Shown piece after piece: positions 1-5,476 of a stretch of DNA of 6,200 bases. The notes under the pieces were generated by a model. The model was given only the letters and a program-made list of their open reading frames with translations. It was not told the DNA's origin and did not search any database. Each line of letters begins with the position of its first letter. The first letter of the stretch is position 1. The stretch lies in contig CAYRFU010000383.1 in assembly GCA_964423525.1 (NCBI GenBank), positions 1 to 6,200 of the forward strand, given 5' to 3'. The DNA comes from CAYRFU01 sp964423525 (GTDB taxonomy: Bacteria; Vulcanimicrobiota; Xenobia; Xenobiales; JADMJV01). A program made the translations under genes and the position numbers.

Positions 1-16
1 TTAGGGCTATTTCATA

Positions 17-736
17 TTGAATCGTAATTTTACCGACGTTTGGGATCAGCACCCTCGGGGACCAGCCGGGTCATACGCGGTTTCCCGCGTACGTTGGGAA
101 GACAAAGACCAGGATGGGGTCATCGACTTTCTCCCGGGTGAGGCCAACGAACTGTTCATCGACAACGATATTGTGGTGTTAGCCAACCCCGAAATTGCCG
201 GCTTGCCCGGTTGGTTGATCGCTTTCGTGGTGGCCGGTGGCTTAGCGGCCGCGCTCTCGACCGCCTCCGGCCTCCTACTCGTGATCGCCAGTAGCGTCAG
301 CCACGACATCTATAAAGGCTACATCAACCCTGAGGCCAACGACGATATGGAGCTGCGGGTAGCTCGTCTAGCCATTGTTGGGGCGGTGTTCATCGCCGGC
401 TACCTCGGGATTTACCCTCCTGGCTTTGTGGGCGAGGTGGTGGCTTTCGCCTTCGGTCTGGCAGCGGCCAGTTTTTTCCCCGCCATCGTTCTGGGTATCT
501 TCGACAAGCGCACCAATACGGCCGGCGCCGTCTCGGGGATGCTGGTGGGTCTCGTCTTCACGACCCTTTATATCGTGACCACCGCTCCCAAGCTGCTCGG
601 CTGGGACCCCTGGCTCTTCGGCATCAACCCTCAGGGAATCGGGACCGTTGGCATGGCTTTGAACGCCGTCATCACCATCGTCGTCTCGCGACTCACCCCT
701 CCCCCGGGGCCCGAAGTTCAGGAACTGGTGGAGTAG
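17..736 (+). CDS. Sodium:solute symporter, C-terminal part (VC_2705-like subfamily), 5' part missing
   Basis: Inner-membrane Na+-coupled transporter of the solute:sodium symporter (SSS) family; the substrate cannot be read from this fragment, though relatives carry acetate or other carboxylates. Numbering from the TTG at 17, 239 residues contain about five membrane segments (roughly 63-97, 114-133, 138-162, 168-190, 208-226). The segment GGLAAALSTASG (74-85) matches the family's Na2-site helix, with Ser81-Thr82 in the place of the two sodium-binding hydroxyls (inferred by family alignment). The C-terminus SRLTPPPGPEVQELVE is typical of the VC_2705-type large symporters, which are usually 550-600 residues, so over half is missing. 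The frame does not reach the window edge: TAG lies at 2-4, and TTG 17 is only the first possible start, not a credible natural one. In this subfamily a small DUF4212 partner gene is often found upstream. An EF-hand-like loop (DKDQDGVIDF, residues 29-38) precedes the first visible helix. Confidence 0.85.
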   Translation: MNRNFTDVWDQHPRGPAGSYAVSRVRWEDKDQDGVIDFLPGEANELFIDNDIVVLANPEIAGLPGWLIAFVVAGGLAAALSTASGLLLVIASSVSHDIYKGYINPEANDDMELRVARLAIVGAVFIAGYLGIYPPGFVGEVVAFAFGLAAASFFPAIVLGIFDKRTNTAGAVSGMLVGLVFTTLYIVTTAPKLLGWDPWLFGINPQGIGTVGMALNAVITIVVSRLTPPPGPEVQELVE

Positions 737-776
737 ATTCGAAGGCCCACCACGCACGAGCCCAAATCATGACATT

Positions 777-1160
777 ATGAAGCGCTTGTTTCTGCTCCTA
801 GCCGTACTTCTTTCGGGATGCACTCCGGCTCCCGAGCCTCCACCCGAGTTCATGGTCTTATTCGAGGGACAGAAGCTGCCGGCCGAAACCCTGGCCCGCA
901 CCAGCCACCAACTCTACATCGAGGCTGACCCTTTAGTGAAGGCTACTGGTTGGGAACTCCGCCTCACCGACCGAGACGGGATCGTCGAGCTGTGCCGAGG
1001 TGAGCAGTGCCACACTCTCGACACCTTTGAGATTCACCAGGCCGCTTTCGGCAACGACGACGAGCTGTTTCTTTCTATCGACTACGTAGCGCCCCTCATC
1101 GGGCTACGCCACGAGATTGACCACGCTCGCCAAGCGGTGGTTATCGAGACAGAGTCCTAA
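777..1160 (+). CDS. Small lipoprotein with copper-amine-oxidase-N-like domain
   Basis: A predicted lipoprotein of 127 residues. The signal peptide MKRLFLLLAVLLSGC ends in a good lipobox (LLSGC, Cys15), followed by a Pro-rich tether (TPAPEPPPEF). Residues about 45-125 resemble the copper amine oxidase N-terminal-like domain (a stalk fold usually built as two copies of 'LYI...DPLVKATGWEL...' and '...LFLSIDYVAPLIGL...VVIE'): LYIEADPLVKATGWEL at 46-61 and DELFLSIDYVAPLIGL at 95-110. Despite its name the domain is not catalytic and is common in cell-envelope proteins, where it is thought to bind envelope partners. A Cys pair (LCRGEQC) lies between the halves and could form a disulfide. There is no clear Shine-Dalgarno before ATG 777; an ATG at 769 opens only a three-codon frame. 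The last 20 bases overlap, tail to tail, the end of the minus-strand C11 peptidase. Gene limits are firm; the domain call is moderate. Confidence 0.8.
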   Translation: MKRLFLLLAVLLSGCTPAPEPPPEFMVLFEGQKLPAETLARTSHQLYIEADPLVKATGWELRLTDRDGIVELCRGEQCHTLDTFEIHQAAFGNDDELFLSIDYVAPLIGLRHEIDHARQAVVIETES

Positions 1161-2088
1161 CCAAACGAGTCCAATTAGGATAATCGCAGATTTTCAGATC
1201 GGAATAGGCTCGGGTCACGACCGGGCCCAGCGGTCCCAACATGGGCGCTGTCGGAAGGTAGGCCGAAAGCCCGGTTCCCCGGCTCGGATGGTGGGCCACC
1301 ACGGCTGGTTCAGAAGTCTCGAGAACCTCCAGATCCCTGAGGTCAGCCAGAGGAGGCTCGTGGGGCCAGAAAGAGTGGGCTCCTTTGAGGCGCTGTCGAA
1401 CTTTCGCCAGCTCTCCCGGGGTGTTCAAGATGCTCTCTGCCTGAGCCTCAAGACGCTCGAGAGTCGAGGGAATCAGGCCCATCTCGAGAGCTGACATGGT
1501 GGGGGTCCTTTCGGGGACGGCCGAGGCCTCCTCGACCACCAACTCGGCGGCCCGGCGAGCCGAGACATCGGGACCGAGCCTCGCGATGATCTTTTCGAGG
1601 GGGAGTCCGCCCTCGTACTCTCCGCCCTGGGAGGCCACCAAATAATCGGTTCGGGGCCACAATTCGGCCGCCACTTCAAGGTCAGCCATCAAGCAAGAGT
1701 TGAAGACCAGCACATCAGGTCGCACCGATTCGAAGCAGGAAGCCAGGTCGGGAAGACTCATAAACCCTCGCTGCTCGAAGTCGGTTAACGCGCCCATGAA
1801 ACCCGCGCTATGGCCACCCAAGACGACCATGGTGTGCTGAGACGGGAAAGTCTTGGCGCCCCACTGGAGGAAGTCTAGTAGGGCGGGAACCCTGTTCATC
1901 TCGCCCCGGAAGCGCTCAGTGGTGTGGCCGTCGAACCGATAGATCCCCTCGGGTAACTGTTTTTGAATACCTAGCTCGACCGTATCGGGCAACTCTTGCG
2001 ACTGAAGCTGGCGCAACCCCCGGCGAGCCGACCCAGCCAAATTGGGCGGACCGCAGCAGCTATAGACGAGAACGGACCAGGAAGTCAC
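1141..2088 (-). CDS. Clostripain-family (C11) cysteine peptidase
   Basis: 315 residues from a GTG at 2088. Two family signatures hold the catalytic dyad: VVLGGHSAGF (His93) and DVLVFNSCLMADLEVA (Cys132). The N-terminal strand WSVLVYS and the later YLVASQGGEYEGGLPLEKII (about 149-168, substrate-pocket region) also match C11 peptidases, which cut after basic residues in characterised members. It has no signal peptide of its own. The usual 'YMAADNDL'-type loop after the first strand is replaced by YSCCGPPNL. The frame stays open upstream to 2232, but that extension reads as the shadow of the neighbouring repeat lipoprotein, so GTG 2088 is preferred. It lies one base after that lipoprotein's TGA (TGATGTG), suggesting termination-reinitiation coupling. 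Alternatively the two were one lipid-anchored repeat-plus-peptidase protein now split by an indel. The 3' end overlaps the convergent lipoprotein by 20 bases. The substrate is unknown; pilus or envelope proteins are a guess from context. Confidence 0.85.
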   Translation of the reverse strand: MTSWSVLVYSCCGPPNLAGSARRGLRQLQSQELPDTVELGIQKQLPEGIYRFDGHTTERFRGEMNRVPALLDFLQWGAKTFPSQHTMVVLGGHSAGFMGALTDFEQRGFMSLPDLASCFESVRPDVLVFNSCLMADLEVAAELWPRTDYLVASQGGEYEGGLPLEKIIARLGPDVSARRAAELVVEEASAVPERTPTMSALEMGLIPSTLERLEAQAESILNTPGELAKVRQRLKGAHSFWPHEPPLADLRDLEVLETSEPAVVAHHPSRGTGLSAYLPTAPMLGPLGPVVTRAYSDLKICDYPNWTRLVRTLSR

Positions 2089-2089
2089 A

Positions 2090-2620
2090 TCAGAAGCACC
2101 GCTCGAGATGGATTGAGCCCCAAGAACTCGATTCGAGCGTCGATGGCCCTTTGAAAGGCGAGACGACGGCCACCGAGGCGTTGGTGCGGGAGACCCAGCA
2201 GATGTCTTCGACCAAGGGATTGTAGGCGCCATCCACCCCAGCGTTTGGGACCACCATCCATTTCACTTCCTGGTCGACCGGATGGTAGACGCCGGCGACC
2301 CCCGACCGGGCGGCTTCTCTCCACTCTGACCTCTCGAGGTGGGGGTTCCAGACCCCATCGATTCCTGCATTCACTCCCGCTTCGCGCCACTCGACCGACT
2401 CCTGAATCGGATTATAGACCCCGGCCACCCCGCTGTTGGCTTCGCTCCTCACAAAGGTGTTGCCAGAAGCCAAGTTGCGGACTGCAGCTAACCCACCGAA
2501 ATGTTCCACTCGGATATCCATGCCTTCACAAGCTGCGGGGTAGCTCGGCTCTGGTGGACTCTGACAGCCAACGAACATGATTCCGATCAAGAGTGCACTC
2601 GTTGCAAGACGCGTATTCAT
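2090..2620 (-). CDS. Lipoprotein built of about 21-residue GVxGVYNP repeats
   Basis: 176 residues from ATG 2620. The signal peptide MNTRLATSALLIGIMFVGC carries a lipobox at FVGC (Cys19), so the product is probably membrane-anchored. After a short linker come tandem repeats of 21-22 residues: four clear units at 63-84, 85-105, 106-126 and 127-147 and a degenerate one at 42-62. Each begins [SA]G[VI][AD]G[VA][YW][NH]P, followed by an acidic stretch and a Trp at unit position 16 or 17 (EW, KW, CW). Such spacing suggests a beta-strand repeat, propeller blade or solenoid. I do not recognise the family. The last 29 residues (148-176) drift away from the repeat, with the Trp out of place. The start follows the platform protein's stop by 38 bases with only a weak AGG upstream. 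The open frame extends upstream to 2893, but that part overlaps the platform gene and is not protein-like. Its end touches the C11 peptidase start, so a joint function, or one original gene, is plausible. Confidence 0.8.
   Translation of the reverse strand: MNTRLATSALLIGIMFVGCQSPPEPSYPAACEGMDIRVEHFGGLAAVRNLASGNTFVRSEANSGVAGVYNPIQESVEWREAGVNAGIDGVWNPHLERSEWREAARSGVAGVYHPVDQEVKWMVVPNAGVDGAYNPLVEDICWVSRTNASVAVVSPFKGPSTLESSSWGSIHLERCF
2180..2497 (-). repeat. Tandem about 63-bp coding repeat array inside the lipoprotein
   Basis: Residues 42-147 of the lipoprotein, as five units of 21-22 residues. Units 2-5 (2180-2434) share the opening GVAGVYNP, GIDGVWNP, GVAGVYHP and GVDGAYNP and a Trp at unit position 16 or 17. 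Unit 1 (GGLAAVRNL at its start) is degenerate. Protein similarity is strong while the DNA copies have diverged, so this is an old duplication under protein-level constraint, not a fresh slippage array. Confidence 0.75.
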
Positions 2621-2658
2621 AGACCGAGAAAACCTGTCGGCCCTGAAAGATACCTGAA

Positions 2659-3743
2659 TTAGAGATGGTTGATCATCTGCACCATCGGCATCACCGAGGC
2701 CAGGATCAAAAAGGAAACGACGACCCCGAGAACCACCAGCATAACCGGCTCCAAAAGGTTGGTGGCGTGGAGAATAGCGTAGTCTGTTTCTTCGTCGTAG
2801 ACGAGAGCCAACTGGCGCACCACGGGAGGCACACGGTCGGCGCTGATCTGAGCCGAATTCACGATCATGTGGATGACTAAAGGCGGAAAACACTCGTGAG
2901 CGGCTAGAGCCTCTTCCAGGGAGTAGCCCTCGAACATCGCTTCTCGAGCGTCGAGAAACCTATCGCAGAGAACGGCATTCCGGTCGTCACCGAAACGGCT
3001 CTCAGAGACTCCGAAAACGGCATGCCTGACTCCAGAGTGGCGGCCAGACCGTAAAGACTACGAGCGGTCGCCACTCGATAGAAAAGAGGTCCCAGACCAG
3101 GCAGGGTCAACTGCCACCGGGCAAACGTTCGCTGCCACTCTCGATCGGCCTGATATTTGCGGCGAAGGGGACCCGACGAAAGCCAAAAAGCCCCAGCCAG
3201 AAATCCCAGCACGGCCCACATAACCGGATTCCGAACGGCCCCGGCCAGAGCGACCAAAACCTTCGTAGGGGCCGGTAGCTCAGCCCGAGCACCAAACATC
3301 GGCTCCATCGTCGGCAAAATACAGAAGACGAAGAAGATGACACTGAGCAAACACACTCCGGCCAGACAAGCGGGATAGGTGATGGCCGCTTTCAAACGTT
3401 GTCGGATCGACAGATCGCGTTCCTGGAGGTCGGCCAATTTGTTCATGATGGGCGAGAGGGTCGAACTCCTCTCGCCCACTTCGGTCAGACCCCGAAAAAC
3501 CGGAGAAAAGACCTGGGGAAAGTCTCCCATTCCGTCGGCCAAGCCTCGACCCGACTCGAGCGCCCTTTGCAACGACTCCCCCACCTTTCCGATGGGGCCG
3601 GGCTGCCTGGCGATCCCCTGCATGATCCGTTTCAGCGAGATACCGGCGTTGAGCATGGTCGCCACCTGTCGGGTGAAATAGGTCAATTCATCGCCACTGA
3701 CCCGCAGCGGCTTACTTTCTAGGGCTTTTTCCATCGCTGACAT
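2659..3743 (-). CDS. Type IV pilus / type II secretion platform protein (PilC/GspF), frame-broken as read
   Basis: Polytopic inner-membrane platform that couples the assembly ATPase to the growing pilus or pseudopilus. With one base restored near 2979 it is 361 residues: first T2SSF domain about 20-145 (YFTRQVATMLNAGISL at its start, the VGERSST signature at 89-95, RLKAAITYPA before the first membrane helix 126-146), a second helix near 172-190, a second domain 222-345 (LYGLAATLESGMPFSESLRAVSVTTG, then NAVLCDRFLDAREAMFEGYS) and a last helix at about 332-352 (LLEPVMLVVLGVVV). As given, frame 1 runs from 3743 to a stop at 2904 and the tail is a separate frame ending at 2659. Starts ATG 3743 or 3734 overlap the upstream lipoprotein by 32 or 23 bases. 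The protein lacks the 45-60 residue N-terminal segment of typical PilC. The GExxG-type signature is degenerate in the second domain (NSAQISADRV). Its identity is very firm; PilC and GspF cannot be told apart here. Confidence 0.88.
2976..2981 (-). other. One-base frame break in the platform gene
   Basis: On the minus strand the frame reads ...SVTTG and then meaningless MPFSAIG. Shifting back by one base at GGAATGCC gives ...SVTTG-NAVLCDRFLDAREAMFEG, which continues the family pattern without a gap. A missing A (GGAATG in place of GGAAATG) is the simplest explanation. No slippery heptamer or structured stimulator is evident, so programmed frameshifting looks unlikely. Confidence 0.8.
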
Positions 3744-4226
3744 TGGAAAAGATGTGCACTTCGACTCGGGTTCGCTGACCTTGGCGCTGATGGACGATGA
3801 TGCGGCTTCCAGAAGCACCCTCGGCGATTTCGCGAGCTTGAGTCAGGAGAGCCGATTTTCCGTTGGGGCTCTTAGACCAGACGACTTGAAGGTCGGGGCT
3901 CTGGCGAGAGTAGAAAGCGACCACCTTCTCGGGGGAGTCGTTGGTCTCGAGCGAGAGCCGCTCTTGAGTGAACGGTTTACTGCTCTTGGGATTAGGCATC
4001 GAGGTCGTCTCGTGCTCGAGGACCCTGCTCTCGGGGTAGGGTGGCAAGGTTTCTACTTTTCGGCCCGCTGGACGGTTCTTCTTAACCTGGATCTTAGGAG
4101 CGGCCTCCGGAGTCGACAGCGACGGCTGCGGTGGGGGGGGGAGCGAATGACATCTGGCTCCGGTGGTGGCGCCTGATAACAGCTCAGAAGGGTCAATAAG
4201 AGCAGTGTCTTCAGTCCCCTCGCCAT
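3712..4226 (-). CDS. Lipoprotein of unknown function, frame-broken at a C9 tract
   Basis: The N-terminus from ATG 4226, MARGLKTLLLLTLLSC, is a lipoprotein signal (Cys16) followed by YQAPPPEPDVIRSPP. The frame then collapses into Arg-rich nonsense ending at 4053. With one more C in the tract at 4133-4141 it continues as PPQPSLSTPEAAPKIQVKK and on to the stop at 3712, giving 171 residues. The middle is a Pro/Lys-rich tether. About 92-160 is a small folded domain with SPEKVVAFYSRQ at its start and RIIVHQRQGQRTRVEVHIF at its end. This resembles envelope-protein modules where an 'SPEEVxxFY' helix precedes strands rich in TRVEI-type residues; I cannot name the family with confidence. AAAGGA touches the start codon directly, closer than a normal Shine-Dalgarno. 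It is the first gene of the minus-strand block and overlaps the platform gene start, so the two are probably co-transcribed and coupled. A pilus-associated role is inferred from context only. Confidence 0.75.
4133..4141 (-). repeat. Homopolymer C9 (G9 on plus) at a frame break
   Basis: Nine consecutive C on the coding strand, just after the signal peptide and Pro-rich start of the lipoprotein. C9 puts the downstream protein out of frame; C10 or C7 restores it. Long G/C tracts near the 5' end of surface-protein genes are the classic phase-variation switch, and also the commonest place for homopolymer length errors. Confidence 0.85.
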
Positions 4227-4293
4227 TCCTTTGGGTTCGCGAAGGTAGTGGTGGATTCTTGCTGAGGCGTCACTATTCTGATATCTTTGTAAA
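4227..4293. promoter_or_regulatory. Divergent intergenic region between the two pilus blocks
   Basis: 67 bases between the starts of the minus-strand lipoprotein (4226) and the plus-strand PilX-like gene (4294), the only place where promoters for both blocks could lie unless they are within genes. It is more AT-rich than its surroundings (CTATTCTGATATCTTTG near 4273-4289). On the plus strand TTGCTG (about 4259-4264) followed 17 bases later by TATCTT is a poor sigma-70-like pair. No sigma-54 GG-N10-GC box was seen. Promoter presence is inferred from layout; the exact elements are not supported. Confidence 0.35.
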
Positions 4294-5476
4294 GTGCGAA
4301 CCCGGGGGTTAGCTATCGCCACCGCCATGATCCTGCTGGCGCTCTTGTCTCTGGCAGCGCTTCACCGCCCAACAAGCCACCGCCAACCTCCGCGGTGTCG
4401 ACCGAGCCGAAGCCCGTCACCGTCAACCCTACGCCGCCTATGCCGGCCTTCAAGACGCTCTCAGTCGACTCAAAGCGGACTCGAGCTTTGCAACCGATCT
4501 CAACGAGAGTCTGCCCCAGCTGAGCCAGGTCCGATATCAAGTTCAGGTCACCAATAACGTAGCCGGGTCGGGGGATGTTCTCGCCCCCGACGGGACCAGG
4601 GTAGCCCCGGGAGCAGTCTATTTCTCCTCCAGTGGAAACTCGGTTAGCGACCGAGTTTCCAGCTTATCGGCGATGGCTGTTCGCGACACCATCTCGCCCG
4701 CTCTGGTCTTCGACGGCAGGATCCAGGTTGAAGACAATTCCACCATTATGGGCTACAACTCTCTTACCGGCGCCATGGTCCCAGCCGACCTACGCACAAA
4801 CGCTAATGGAAGTCGTGATGTCTCGATCGTTGACGGCTCCCGCATCATTGGGGACCTCATTGTAGGCCCCGGGGCCGATCTGGCCAAGGTGCTCGAGATT
4901 GAATGGTTCTCCCGTCATATCGGCTCAGCAGCTGTTGGTGATGCCGTCGTGACCCTGCCGCCTCACACCTTTCCGGGACCCGCGGGTGGCCAAGACGTCG
5001 AGCTTGACTGGTTCCAATCCGACACCATCGAGCCAGGCAGCTACCGGCGAATTCGAGTGGAAGACAACTCTCTGCTGGTTCTCGAGCCAGGGACCTACGT
5101 GGTCGAAGAGCTCGATTTTGAAGACGGAGCGACTTTGCTCGTCAACGGACCCGTGGAGATCTTCGTCGAACAAGGTGTGGAAGTCGACTGGTTCAGTAGC
5201 CTGAATCGAACAGGCCGGCCAAACGACTTGAAAATCTACACTCGACCCTCAGAACGGGTGCGTGTCGAGGACAACAGTCTCATTCGAGCGGTCGCCGGCG
5301 GTCCCGGGACCCGACTGGCTCTCGATGACGGTGCCCGGTTTGACGGCTCCTTCATCGGGGAGCGGCTCGATCTCGACTGGTTCAGCCGGTTTCGCCAGGA
5401 TCGAGCGGCCGACAGCCTAAGCAGAATGGACACCAGCCCGGGCCCCTGGCGACTCGAAGGAGTCAGTGGCCTGTGA
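4294..5476 (+). CDS. PilX-like pilus protein with solenoid-like C-terminal domain, frame-broken as read
   Basis: The N-terminus (GTG 4294, VRTRGLAIATAMILLALLSLAAL) is the short basic leader plus hydrophobic helix of PilX-N proteins, which enter pili without the +5 Glu of ordinary prepilins. After the helix the frame turns to nonsense. Shifting by one base near 4361 restores TAQQATANLRGVDRAEA and a long open frame to 5476, for about 393 residues. The C-terminal 220 or so resemble the polymer-forming-like domain found in many PilX-like proteins (DUF7305-type): VTLPPHTF, LEPGTYVVEELDFEDGATL, VNGPVEIFVEQGVEV, NDLKIYTRPSERVRVEDNS, then ARFDGSFIGERLDLDWFS near the end. Unusual recurring VEDNS and (D/E)WFS motifs alternate. 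No Shine-Dalgarno is seen before GTG 4294; ATG 4327 would cut into the helix, so GTG is preferred. A gene caller would report only the fragment from ATG 4673. The stop overlaps the next start (GTGA). It is likely a minor pilin exposed at the tip or along the fibre. Confidence 0.8.
4360..4363 (+). other. One-base frame break in the PilX-like gene
   Basis: The upstream frame reads ...LLSLAAL then HRPTSHRQPP. One base on, the sequence reads FTAQQATANLRGVDRAEARHR and stays open to 5476. The downstream frame is closed before this point by TGA at 4328-4330, so neither frame encodes the whole protein. Relative to an intact gene there is one extra base (or two missing) around GCGCTTCACC. Confidence 0.75.
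5457..5462 (+). promoter_or_regulatory. Ribosome binding site for the PilV-like gene
   Basis: AAGGAG lies 10 bases before GTG 5473, within the end of the PilX-like gene. It is the best Shine-Dalgarno in the window and supports the GTG start, which overlaps the upstream TGA as GTGA. Confidence 0.6.

Noticed and set aside
368..757. Minus-strand open frame of 129 residues under the symporter
   Set aside because: It lies opposite conserved membrane-helix codons of the symporter, has no recognisable protein character, and is explained by GC-rich codon structure.
1155..1180. Inverted repeat TCCTAA ... TTAGGA as a bidirectional terminator
   Set aside because: Six AT-rich pairs around a 14-base loop with no T-run is too weak for an intrinsic terminator.
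2089..2232. N-terminal extension of the C11 peptidase to 2232 as a real start
   Set aside because: Most of it is the shadow of the lipoprotein frame. Only the last dozen or so residues look protein-like, noted under the split-gene hypothesis.
2621..2893. N-terminal extension of the repeat lipoprotein
   Set aside because: This part overlaps the end of the platform gene and is Arg/Gly-rich. The true start is the signal peptide at 2620.
2976..2981. Programmed ribosomal frameshift in the platform gene
   Set aside because: There is no slippery heptamer and no obvious stimulatory structure, and pilC is not known to use frameshifting. An indel is simpler.
3754..4176. Plus-strand open frame of 140 residues opposite the lipoprotein
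   Set aside because: It is antisense to the better-supported lipoprotein domain (SPEKVVAFY ... TRVEVHIF) and shows no signal or family pattern.
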